From NCBI GenBank assembly GCA_014621425.1, contig JAANBB010000052.1:98901-162900 (forward strand): a stretch of 64,000 nt of DNA, in the 5' to 3' direction. The notes under the pieces were generated by a model, which saw nothing but the letters and a program-made list of their open reading frames with translations, was not told the DNA's origin and made no database searches. This document shows, piece by piece, positions 11,230 to 22,649 of this stretch. The translations under genes were made by a program, and so were the position numbers. The DNA comes from Cylindrodendrum hubeiense. Taxonomy: Eukaryota; Ascomycota; Sordariomycetes; Hypocreales; Nectriaceae. How positions within the stretch are numbered: the stretch's first letter is position 1; each line of letters begins with the position of its first letter.

Positions 11230-12353
11230 ATGTACCGCCTTATTCTTCTTGTTCTTATCCCCGCGGTCTTGGGTTGCTTAAACGCCGACACCAACAGTTG
11301 TGCGAGCTTTATAAAATCCCAATCTGCTACAGCCTCGCCGTTTTGTGCAACCTTCACGCAGAGTACCGTCACCGCAACCACTGGTCTTCCAGCATGGGCG
11401 ACCAATTGTTCACAGAGGCCAAGCTTGATTTCCAAGGAGTGTTCATGCTATTACACGGGAACAGGAAGCGGCGGCACTGAACCCACCGGTACTGTACCTA
11501 CAGGTGTCACCACCACTCTTCCTGCGTCGTCCGGAGTGGTTACGAGCTCTGCGCCGATCACCGTGACTGCATCTTTTGATGGTGGTATGAAGAGATACGA
11601 CCGTAGCAGTAAGCTGTCTTTGTCAAATCTTTTTGATAAACATTTCTTGAAGCTAACCATGTGCACACACTAGCCACGGTTTGCGAAGAGCAGACTGAGA
11701 CCGGCGAGGATGATACCATCTTCATTCTCGAAGATGGTGCCACTCTATCTAATGTTATCATTGGGCCGAATCAAGCAGAGGGTGTTCACTGCAGAGGAAC
11801 TTGGTGAGTTGCTACAGCTAGTAAGAGAGATTAAACAAGATTAATTGACTCATCATAGCACGCTGAACAACGTCTGGTGGTCCGATGTCTGTGAGGATGC
11901 TCTGTTAGTTCACCCCTAACACTCTCCTACAACCCACTAACACATCTCTTCTCTAGCACACTGAAGCAGTCAAGCGGAACGTCATATATTAATGGTGGTG
12001 GTGCCTTCCATGCTGCAGATAAAATAATCCAGTTCAATGGCTTTGGCACTGTACAAGTCACTGGCTTCTACGCACAGGACTACGGCAAGGTGGTTCGAAG
12101 CTGTGGCAACTGCTCCGGAAACGGCGGCGCCCGCCACATCATCTTGACCAATGTTATTGCCGTTGATGGAGGTGTTTTATGTGGCATTAACACTAACTAC
12201 GGAGACACCTGTATCATGACCAACTGTTGTCAAGATGATGGAAAGTCATGTGATCGTTACACGGGAAATTCCAGTGGTGATGAACCAACCAAGATTGGAT
12301 CTGGTCCGGACGGTACCTATTGTGTTGCGTCTGGGGCTAGCACTGACTGTTAG
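11230..12353 (+). CDS. Secreted pectate lyase, PL3 family, with an N-terminal cysteine-rich module
   Basis: Four exons, 11230-11608, 11674-11803, 11859-11903 and 11957-12353, give about 316 residues. A signal peptide ([15 protein letters not shown]) is followed by a module of about 60 residues with [13 protein letters not shown] and CSCYYTG. Then comes a Thr/Ser/Pro-rich linker to about residue 115. The catalytic beta-helix begins at [10 protein letters not shown]. Family landmarks are [44 protein letters not shown] and [10 protein letters not shown], ending with [10 protein letters not shown]3 enzymes cleave polygalacturonate by Ca2+-dependent beta-elimination outside the cell. An upstream in-frame ATG-like start (11206) would add eight residues before the signal peptide and is less likely. 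The extra N-terminal module makes the protein longer than a minimal PL3 enzyme (about 220-250 residues). Confidence 0.92.
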
Positions 12354-12775
12354 GAGAGGTATTGCTAAATACGCTTCTCGATTAGCTAGTTCAGTAGATG
12401 GTCTTATTTGGCTTAAGAGAAACTGTTCTTTTATAACTACTAGATGATGTTAAAGTGTCGGTTGGGAGGTAATTTAGTTTAAATAGGGTTGAATTGAAAG
12501 GAGTATATTATTCATCAAATATATATAAGTCAACTAAGTTGTTATATTAGTGCACTAATTAAGTAGTCAAATCAAAGTAGTCCCTTTCAATGCCTGAATT
12601 TGAGCATATCTGATCTGTGTATATTACGTAGAGTGTATTCCTAAATTAATAATTAATCTAAGCTTAATAAATAATTCTGCTTCTATTTATCAGGACTTTA
12701 TAGACTAATTACACTATCAGCTGATGTCAGGTTTGCAATATTGTAAAGTGACAGATTTCAAAATGCTGACAATAT
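12354..12775. other. A/T-rich convergent spacer
   Basis: This 420-bp stretch lies between the 3' ends of the pectate lyase (plus) and the DUF829 gene (minus). It is very A/T-rich with many TAATTAA/TTAATTA motifs, so it probably holds both polyadenylation regions. No gene is seen. Confidence 0.5.
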
Positions 12776-13651
12776 TTAAATCTTCACCTTAATTCTAATA
12801 ATAGCATTAATAAAGTGACCAACAGTATTCCAGTACCTTTCTGAATCCTCTTGAAGATGAGCACAATGAGCACTATTTAGAAATACAAGCTCTTGTACCT
12901 TATAGCCCTTTTTCCTTGCCTCGCTACTATGAGAAGCTACATCTATACAATTGACGAGTTCATCTGATTTCGAGTATAGGTATAGCCGCGGCACACCTAA
13001 ATCAACCACAGCCTCATCGTTCAGTCGTCGCCGAATCCGATCCCCAACATTCTCCACCCCCAACGAGTTGCCAACAGCAAGGTATAAGGCTCCGATATAT
13101 GTAAGGAGCGATCCCATTGCGTAGACAGGGTAGGGGTACGTGTGCAGTCGCATAGACACAATCATAGCGCGTGCCGATGTCCAATATCCCCCGCCGCCTG
13201 GACAGCTGTCAAGGAGCAGCGCATGGAACATGTCGTTGCCGAGGGGACGGGAGGAATGAAGCATAGTGAGTAGGAGGCCAGCTGCCATGCCACCACCACC
13301 AGAGAAGACATGGAAGATTCGAATGCCGCCACGGCCCTGGTCTCTGTCAAGAAAACTGAGTATAATATCGTGAGCTGGCCGAAGTCGCGCCAAGTGACAG
13401 CCATCAGTCTGTCGGAGAATAATGTCATATGTCCAGGTCTGCACGAGGAGAATGCTTGTGTCGGGGAATAGTTTTTGGTAACCCGCCGTATACTTTGCAA
13501 TGTGTTTTGGACTGGCGCCGACCCAGGTGCAGAGTACGATCAATGAAGGAGCGTCATCACTGGTCGGTAGACGCAAGCTGCCTGGCGAATAATACGAGAC
13601 CCAGGTTGACACCTTCTTGAAACCGGCGATTCCATTGCTAGTACTCATCAC
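12776..13651 (-). CDS. DUF829 / TMEM53-type alpha/beta hydrolase (PaxU-like)
   Basis: A single exon encodes about 291 residues on the minus strand. It matches the DUF829 family, which includes TMEM53 and the PaxU proteins of indole-diterpene clusters. An early CTWVGA/PKHIAKY strand-turn is visible. The nucleophile motif is IFHVFSGGGG with Ser117, an acid in LYLYSKSDELV, and a C-terminal His in NSAHCAH. A Ser-Asp-His triad therefore looks complete. A hydrophobic stretch around VYAMGSLLTYIGALYLAVG suggests membrane contact. The gene is just downstream of, and on the same strand as, the HR-PKS, with a 512-bp gap. PaxU-like proteins are frequent cluster passengers but their reaction is not well established. 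A role in releasing or hydrolysing the polyketide is inference only. Confidence 0.82.
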   Translation of the reverse strand: MMSTSNGIAGFKKVSTWVSYYSPGSLRLPTSDDAPSLIVLCTWVGASPKHIAKYTAGYQKLFPDTSILLVQTWTYDIILRQTDGCHLARLRPAHDIILSFLDRDQGRGGIRIFHVFSGGGGMAAGLLLTMLHSSRPLGNDMFHALLLDSCPGGGGYWTSARAMIVSMRLHTYPYPVYAMGSLLTYIGALYLAVGNSLGVENVGDRIRRRLNDEAVVDLGVPRLYLYSKSDELVNCIDVASHSSEARKKGYKVQELVFLNSAHCAHLQEDSERYWNTVGHFINAIIRIKVKI

Positions 13652-14163
13652 GGAGCACTGGACTTATGAGCTGGGGCAATGACGAAAACAAGTGAGGCTA
13701 CAGTGCGCGTAAGTTGTGTGCATTGGGCTGGTTTGTTGAGTTGTCTGGGGATGGTGTTGAGTCCGCAGCCTGTTGGCTGTCGGAGAAAAGGCACAGCCAC
13801 CGAAAAAACGTGACGTTCATTTGTTGTCGGAGGGATTACCCCGGAAAGGGCCAGGGCGATCAGGCTGAGGACCCGACTACAGGGTACATATGGAGGATCT
13901 GTGGGACAAATGGTGCTTTGGACCCGACTTTGACCCCGCAAAGACAACAAACCCGAGAGTCCGATGTTTGCAAGGATCAGAGGAGCGTCTGGCGCGTGTG
14001 TTCTTCTCCACATTGGGCATTCACGTCAAAGACAATGACAATGCAGACGCGTCGAGTCCTCAGGATGTAACTGAGTGAAATGAGGAACAGGAATATCCAA
14101 GGCAATGCGTTCGCTTATTGATATTATGGACATCTCCATCGGGCAAAAACCCAGCCCAGCGCC
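13652..14163. other. Spacer between the PKS 3' end and the DUF829 gene
   Basis: Contains the PKS 3' flank and the DUF829 promoter. Overlapping open frames on both strands (for example 13714-14070) show no family resemblance. Nothing else is supported. Confidence 0.45.
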
Positions 14164-17100
14164 TCAAGGAGCCACCGTCTCCCTCCTCTCTCCCCACTCT
14201 TCCCCTGGTGCCTCTCCCTTAATCTCGGCTGAGCCGGCACCAACGTGCTTAACCTTGATCATCTCCGCCGTTTTCTTGCCTAGATCCGCAAGACTAGGTG
14301 ACTCCATGACCTGCATTACCGTCATTTCGAGCCCAAAAGTTTGCCGGAACCAGTTCTTTAGCTCCACTGCCACCAGCGAGTCGAGCCCAAGCGCCGACAT
14401 TGGCCGGCTGATGTCTAGCAAGTCTTCGTCGCGGAGCATGAAGGCGAATAGTGTCTTGCCGATTTCACCCGCGAGAAACAGGGCAGCGTCCTCACCATCG
14501 AGGAGGTCCGGGTTCAGCGCCACGTCGGCGAGAAACTTTTTGAGCTGCTCGTTGCCACTGCCTGAGACCGCCTTCTCCGTCTGTTCAAGATTGCGGTAGA
14601 TGGACATGCGGATGTCGCGCCGCCAGATGATTCTGTTACCCGTGGCAGCGAGGGGCTGCGTCGAGCGCACCCCGAGCGCTAGTTGTGCTTTGTTAATGTA
14701 CGCAATCCTCCCAAGATCCGTGGCCGATGTTGATGGGGGGAGGCTCTGAGAGAGATGCAGCTTATGGCACCGGTCTATGCAGACCTGAAGCGAGTCCAGA
14801 AGGTCGCGTTCGTAGATGACATGCATCGAAGCTGCGTGGAAGTGATTCAATACCTGGGGGTTGCGGCTTACATAGCCAACGTCTTCTACGACACCGACGT
14901 CTATGGTGGCACTTGGAAGGCCCTGGGAGTGGCGATACTGAGTGAAAGCGTCAAGGAAGGTGTTTGCGGCCGCGTAGTTTGATTGGCCCCACTGTCCGCA
15001 GAGACCGCTCACACTGCTGAAGAGAATGAAGAAGGCTGGATTTTGCTGCTCATCGAGCAGGGCCCTGTGCAGCCTCCAAGTCCCATCCACTTTTGGAGCG
15101 AGAGTAGTTTGCCAGTCTTGAAATGACATGTCAGGAAGCGCAGAGTCCTAGTGGAGTTAGTGAGATATACCAAGAAGGAACAATATCCAAGGAGAATCAT
15201 AGCAGGGGCCGTACATTGAGTACCATGGACATGTGAATCACTCCACCAAGAGGCTTGCTTGAAGAGTTGACAGCTCGTTTGGTGTCCGATTCACTGGCCA
15301 CGCTTCCAGAAACCATGACGGCCGAACAACCGAGACATTCAAGTTCTTTGACGAACTTGTCATATTTATCTGGTGTAGTGGCTGAACGAGAAAAGAATAC
15401 AACTAGTAGAAGTGGAAAATCCGTGTTAGAATCATTTGAAAACTTGTCTTGGGTTGAGCGGCACAACCTACTTTCTTTGGCACCAGCCTCAGCCATCCAA
15501 ATCGCAATTGCCTGTCCGATTCCACCGAGCCCCCCCACCAGCAGGTACGATAAGCTGCCAGAGAGTTGGAATTTGGGTCGGTAAGGCTGCGCTTCGAGGT
15601 CTTCTTGGTTATCTGGCAAGGAGATAACCACTTTGCCTATGTGATTCCCCTTCTGCATAAACCGCATTGCGTCCTCGACTTTCGCGGCGTCGAAATGTGA
15701 GATGGGATGGATCGGCTTGGCATGACCTTGCTCGTATAACTCCATGACCGTCGTAAGTAGTCTGAGATAGGCAACAGCCAATATCAGCAAATGATTTCAG
15801 GGGTGGTTCAGTAATACAAAGCCTACCGGACGCAAATATCAGGCTTCTTCGTGCCGATGCTGTTCAAATCGACTCCTAAGTACGCACGATTCTGCTCGAA
15901 TGCGTCGAGAGCCACCGTCCCTTTTCCAATCAGGTCTCGCTTGCCGATCTCAATCATATTCCCAAATTCAGCAACACATCTCCAACTAGCGTGCAGTAGT
16001 TCGCCTGAGAGTGAGTTCAGGACGACATCGACACCCCGTCCGTTTGTTGCGCTCAGCACGTCCCTCTTGAATCCCATGTCACGAGAGCTGAAGATGCGAC
16101 TTCGAGGAATCCCAAATTTTTCCATGAGGTGCTGGACCTTTGTTTCGGTTCCGACTGTGCAGAATATCTACAAAGCTGTCAGTAGCTGGTTAAGAGGATT
16201 CACAGAAGGGAAATATCTACCTCAGCCCCAACCATTTGACTACAGCCCCGACACGTTAGCAAAACCTTGGACCTGTCATTAATGTAGGGATTTCCACTTA
16301 CCAGATGTGAATAGCAGCAATGCCAACACCACCGCACGCACTATGAATGAGGACGGTCTGTCCCCTTTCCAATCGGGCCTTGTCTATTAGAGAGTAGATG
16401 ACTGTGCCATAGACCACTGCCATGGTAGCAGCGTCCGCAAAGCTCAAGCTTTCAGGTATCCGGACACACATTGGCCCAGGCATTGTCACGAATGTGGCAA
16501 AAGCGCTGACAGAGGAAGAGAAAATCAGCACTCGATCCCCATGGCTCAAGTGCTTCACGTCGGGGCCGACTTTCTCCACAACGCCAGCCCCCTCGCAACC
16601 AAGCCCATCATCGTCGATATTCTGTTCATCTATGATACCCATAGAAACCATGACATCCTTGAAGTTGAGCCCAACGGCATGGACTCGGACTTGAACGGCA
16701 TCTCCCACCGGCTCAGGCGGTGTGTACCGCTTCCAGTGCAGCGAGCTCAACAGTCCCCGCGTTCCCAAATTGAGCTTCATTGCACCACCTGTCACACCGA
16801 GGTTGTCGAGCTCCTTGTTGATAGATGTCCAGTGGAAGCGGCCGACGTGTACTGTTCCGTCCGCGAATGCCCACTCGAGGTTCGGCTTGATTTCGTCATT
16901 GTCGGCGACAGAGGAGCGCGACTGAAACTCGGTTAATACCTCGGCTACTGCACCCCAGGCCGTCTTGTCAAAGACGTCCAACTCGAGGGTGGCGATGTCA
17001 AGACCTAGTTCAGTGCGGACTGTGCGGGCCACGCCAAGAGTGAGAGCGTAGCGAGGATCGACGCATTTGATCTGCGCTGCTCCCGTCACCCACAGAATAC

Positions 17101-20100
17101 CACCGTGGACCTCAGCAACGAATGACTTGAACTTGGTAAACTCGTCCTCACTCATATCATGGAAGAACCTCTTCTCGACATCCAGGACAGCAACGACATC
17201 TTGATCAGGGTGAGGTGTGTCTCCAAGAAGGCAGAGATCTACCCCGTATCCGGCCTCCTGTAAAGCACCGTGGACACCTCGTACGTGGCCCTCTGTAGAA
17301 TCGAGATATAGCAAAGTGACCTTGCGTGACGTGTTTTCATCAAGCTTTGGCATTGCTATCATGTTTGCGTTGATATAGCTGTCCCGATGCAGAGCGTGGA
17401 TACCGTCGAAGCCAGCATCGTGCAGGCGTTGCTCCGAACCCTCTGGATACAGGTACGGCTCATCAGATCTACCATCTTGATCTCCGAGCCACCACCCGGG
17501 GAAAACCCCCATGATGAAATTGGGCCATTTGGTCGACGGAGAGAGCTCCTGCATGAGTAGCCTACCTCTCGGAGCGAGGAGTTTTCGCACGTTTTTCAGC
17601 GTTTCCGTCAGCCATGGGGTAGCGTGTAGGACCTTGAGGATGTTAGAAAGATCAAGAGCAACGAAATACGCCAAGGACTAACATTTGAAGCCACGATGAT
17701 GTCGTAGTTGTTCGCTTGAAACCCTTGCTCAAGAGGGTCCGTCGTGATGTCAAGTACTTTGTACTCGACCGCATCGAACTCTTTGAAACGCTCTTTGGCA
17801 GCGACAAAAAAGCCAGATGAAATGTCAGTGTAAGTATAAGAGAAGTACAATCTCTCGTTGTATGATGACATCAAGACTGGGAGGATCGCATTAGTAGTGC
17901 CTCCCGTTCCGGCTCCGATCTCTAGGATCTTCAGGTTGCCTTTGTAGTGCGACGCCAGGGTTATGAGGTCGCTGACGTCAGTGATTCTCCCCATGTCATA
18001 GATTCCGCCAAGGACATCGCCGTCCATGAGGAGAGAAACCCCGGTGGCCTTGCCTGAAAAGAGATCCTCGCATGAGAGCACGATGCGGTACAGCGCAGTG
18101 ACTACTGGCCAGGCTGTGGTGTCCTTGACCCATTCGAATGTATCCTCAATCATCTTCATACGATCCTCAGATGACATTTCGGCAATATCCTTATCATTCG
18201 AAACGTTGGCATAAGTGCCCTCGAGTGCCTCAGAGTATACCTTGTTGAGCCAGGCCCTGTATTTGTGCCAGTGGTCTTCGGAGGGTTCAATATCCCGAAC
18301 GCGTATACTTGTTTCTACCATACAAGCTAATGCCATCCGATCAGCCAACTCTCTGTAGCTTAGAAGTTTCTCACGGCTCGAGTCTGTGGAAGGTCGCATA
18401 AGGAGAGAATTGTCTACCAAGTTGATATCGGGTCGCCACTCCATCTCAACTGCGGCGTGGGGATCGGACCCTCGATCATCTTCTGCCTCCTGCATATGGA
18501 AGAAACGGATATTCTTCAGCCTCAACACGGGTTCATTTGCTGAAACACCTATGGCATCACCGTAAAATGCTCCGCGATTGATAGCTTCGGCGTCCGTCTG
18601 TGCGAGAAGCTCACCGGAGATTGGCTTGACATATAGTTCTCCGATAAAGGTAGGGACCGCAAGGCTCGAAAATTGTCGAGACAAGCCCCTAGATGCTGCG
18701 ACACTGAACAACTGGAAGACAGAGTCGATGGTGCTTGGATGTTGGGCGTACGGCGACTCATTCGTTTCAACTTGGTTGGTGATTCGGCCCACGGCTTGGT
18801 GTTGGGTGACGCTGGCACTGATGTCCTTCAGCCCCCGGAATCTCCCTTCGTAGTTGAGTCCTACTCTCTTCATGACAGAATACCATTTAGCAGCGTCCAC
18901 ATCTCGTTGCAGGCTCTTTATATCCGTCTTCTCCTCAACGTAGTCGCATCCCGCGCGGACCTGGCCAGAGGCATGTTTGACCCAGATATCGTTGCGCAGA
19001 GAGGAGATTGTAAAGTCAAACCATACAGAGTCAAGAGTGTTCGTCAATCGCGCTGGTTTGAGCGTCGTGATGATTTCCGTCGCATCTGCAACGTCGTGCA
19101 TGACGAGGGCGCTGGTAATGCTGACCTCGCGCACCGTGTAGTCGTTTGACCCAGTCAGCTGCCGGACGGCCTCGCCCGTCATGGCTACATAGCCTGCTGC
19201 CGGGAAAACAATATCCTTCCCAATCTTGTGATCACGGATCCAGGGAACATCATTAAGGCGCAATAGGTTTCTCCAGGTGGGACTTGCACCTCCAACCTCG
19301 CCGACCTGTGACCCCAGAATGTCGTGATGGGCATGTTCCCGAAACCGCCATGCTTTGGAAACACGGCTTTCGGACCAGTAGTTGCCGGACCGCTGCCAGG
19401 GATACGTGGGTAAATCTGTCAGTGTGCGTCCTTTGGGAGTCATGGCAGCGAAATCTATATGAATGCCGTGTTGGAACAGGCTGCCGGCGGCAGCGAGCAT
19501 AGTAGACCTGGAGTCCTTACCACGGACCAAGGTAGAGGCATAAGCGATATCGGATACCTCTTCTCCCTTGAGAATCTGTCTCAGAGGGCCAGCCAGAGCT
19601 GAATGAGGTCCGACCTCCAGGAACAACGGGCGAGCCGAAGAGTTCGTAGCAGACTTCAACAGCTCAGAAATGGCTTGAGAAAATCGAACAGGCGACGTGA
19701 GATTGCGAGCCCAGTAAGACGCGTCGAGTGGAGTGCTTCCATCGATTTTCTTCATCGATAAAGATGAGTAGAAAGGAATTATTGGTGACTTTGCGCTGAT
19801 ATCACCAAGCATTGCCAAATAGTGCGAAGCAACAGCCTCCATGTGGTGCGAGTGGTATGCACAATCCACACGAAGCTGCCTGACAAGAATACTCGGATGC
19901 TCAGACTTGATCTTCTCAATTACCAGGACTAGCTCTTCCTCATCGCCACTTAATGTGACGGAGCTGGGGCTGTTTTCGCACCCCACGACGACGCCGGGTC
20001 GCAAATAGGGTGTAACATCCTGGCAGCCACAGCCGATTGCAGCCATGCCGCCTTTGACCAAGACAGATTTGGAGCGAGTCTTTGCAGCAACACCACGGTA

Positions 20101-22649
20101 GTATGCGACTTTAATCGCATCAGCCGCCGAAATGGCCCCGCTGGCGTATGCTGCGCCAATCTCACCACTGGAGTGGCCAACGACGGCGGATGGCACAACG
20201 CCCCAGGCTTCAAGCATGTCGACAAGCGCGATCTGTAGGGCTGTGCAGCAAGGTTGCGAGAACTCTGCACTGTTCAACTGACTTTCTTCGCGAGGTTTGA
20301 GCATCTCGGCTGCGAGACACAGGTCAGCATCAACACAATAGCGGTTAAAGAGAATAGTACGGGGGGTATACCCATGAGTGACCAATCGGGAGGAGGCGTG
20401 CATTTGTCCAGCTCTGCCTCCAGATCACGAATTTTACTCCGAAATGCGGCATTCTTTTCTAGGAGAGTTGAACCCATCCGCGCCCACTGAGCTCCCTGGC
20501 CGGTGAAGACATATACAACCTGGTGCTTTTTGTCTCCTCGCTCGAATGGGGAGACACTCTGCCCTTCTTTGAGAGAGCTCTTACTGATGACGCTGTACGC
20601 TCGGTGTGGAAGGTGGTCTCTTCGCACGTTCAGAGTATAACTCAAGTCGTGCATTTGCTCCGGGTGCTCATTTAGATACACGTCGTGAGTTGCAACTACG
20701 GAACGTAGGGCTTCCGTACTGTTTGCCGAGAAGGTCATGAGGTATGGATGGTCGTCAGCCCCTTCATTCGAACCTGCAGGAGTGGCCTGGACGCCGGCAC
20801 AACGAGCGGACTCGATAAGAACCTGAGATGTGCAATTGTATCAGTGCTAGGCTCTCGTTTAAGACTTTTCGGTGAGGGTGAGGGAAACTCACGTGTGCGT
20901 TGGAACCGCCAATGCCAAAGCTATTCACTCCCACACGTTCTGCGCGATCGTGGGGCCAGGGAATAACCTCTACCGGAACCTTCAACTTGGCTTGCTCGAA
21001 AGGTACTGAGACACACACGTCAGTTTAGAATAGTACTTTCTCAACAAGGTATTCACTTTTTTTGTTTGGAGTCTCGAAATTTCGGTTCGGCGGAATTTGA
21101 CCCTTCTCCAAGGCCAGCATCGTCTTGATAACGCTTGTGACGCCAGAAGCTCCCTCGGAATGCCCGAAATTAGGGTTTATCTATCGACGGCATTGTCAGT
21201 CGCATTATTTGCATTTCGGGAAGGAATGCAGATAAAGAGATCGCAATAACTTACCGAGCCTACGTAGATGCCGTGTTTCCCAAAGACATTGGCTACCGCT
21301 GCGGTTTCCAGTGGATCTCCAACTGCGGTACCAGTTCCATGGCATTCGATCATTGCTGTCTTTTCAAGATCTTCGATTCCTGCTAGAGTGTGGCCCATTC
21401 TGAATAGAGCCTCATGGCTCTCCGAGCTAGGTTGTAACAGGTTCGAGGTCCGGCCGTCTGAGTTGAGACACGACGAGCGGATGACTGCCCTGATTGGATC
21501 GTTGTCTCGAATGGCGTCGCTGAGCTTCTTAATGTGGATCGCCACGACTCCTTCTGCGCGAGAGTATCCATCAGCTCTTTCATCAAAGGTCTTGCAACGT
21601 CCATCCGGGGCGAGGATAGCTTGTGTGCTCATTGAGATGGTCATGTGGGGATTGAGGATGATATTAGTCCCTCCCACAATTGCAGACTCGCACTCTCCAC
21701 TCTGCAGTGCGAGACAAGCTTCGTGAAGGGCTGTCAGGGAGGATGAGCAAGCTGTACGAATCGTCATGCTGCAGTAGTTTATTAGCACAAGGAATATTTC
21801 CTATCTCTCAAGGCCAGTGTTTCGAAAGCGTGAAACTTACGAGGGTCCTTCGAACCCGAACTCGTACGAAACCCTGTTCGCCAGAGCAAAGTCGCAATAG
21901 CCGCTGATGCGATATATCCCAAAGTCAAGAGTATCCTTGGTCTGCATATTCGCCCAGTCCTATCATGCTTACATTAGTGCGGCTCAAAGCCCCATAAGAG
22001 ATTTCAGACTAAATACCTCTCCGAATGAGCCCCAGTAGGAGCCAATAACCTTTCCTTCGCACTTCGTGGCGCCAGAATTCTGCAGGCACTCATACACAAC
22101 TTCCAAGGCTATTCTCTGCTGGGGGTCCATATCTTGCACCTCTGCTGCAGACATTGTCCAGAAGCGCGCATCTGCTTCGGCGATATTGATGTCATCGAGA
22201 AAGTATCTACGCATGAGTCAGTAGGTGGCGCTTAGGGGAGGCAGGGGTCCTTCTCACCCATATTCAGAAGATACACCACCTGTCTTACCAGGGCCATAAA
22301 ATGCGTCGATGTTGTATCGATCTCCTGGCACGCGACATCTCCCTTCCCTCTTATTAATCAGGAAATCCCACATGGTTTCGGCATCATGAACTCCTCCGGG
22401 CAGGCGCATGCCGCATCCAATAATAGCCACTGGCTCTTGAACCCGGGGCTGTTCACCGGGTTTCCCGTTTACAGTTGGCTTATGATCAACCCCGTTGACT
22501 CCATTAGTAGAAGTGTTGATCGCAGGCACTGGGTCCGAATTCGCAATGTCTTCAGTACCAGGACCATTTTTCGTGCCATTAGTAGAGCCGTTTGTGTTCT
22601 CATCGCGATCTTTGATGCCGTAGAAGGCAGGTTCAGCGGTTGGTGACAT
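14164..22649 (-). CDS. Highly reducing type I polyketide synthase (KS-AT-DH-MT-ER-KR-ACP)
   Basis: Fourteen minus-strand exons: 22649-22258, 22206-22017, 21959-21841, 21768-21255, 21180-21057, 21005-20893, 20822-20372, 20309-17683, 17632-16302, 16239-16221, 16167-15827, 15761-15472, 15402-15215 and 15147-14164. They join in phase to about 2560 residues. KS (about 73-490): Cys241 (RTACSSS), His377 (ECHGTGT), His412 (NFGHSEG). AT: Ser681 (GHSSGE), His in YHSHHM. DH: His995 ([10 protein letters not shown]), Asp1163 (HPSTIDSVF). C-Me[10 protein letters not shown] at 1430-1438. ER from about 1796 with [10 protein letters not shown] near 1941. KR: GGLGGIG near 2150, Ser2278/Tyr2291. ACP: Ser2490 (LGLDSL). 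Every catalytic residue looks intact, so a reduced, possibly C-methylated chain is expected. No thioesterase, carnitine acyltransferase or reductive domain follows the ACP, so release must be in trans. The N-terminal 70 residues are low-complexity Asn/Gly/Thr-rich. The product cannot be told. Confidence 0.94.

Noticed and set aside
13714..14070. A 118-codon plus-strand frame between the PKS and the DUF829 gene.
   Set aside because: It overlaps other frames on both strands and has no recognisable motif.
16422..16936. Plus-strand frames inside the PKS gene.
   Set aside because: They lie antisense to the PKS ER region, which is continuous and motif-complete on the minus strand.
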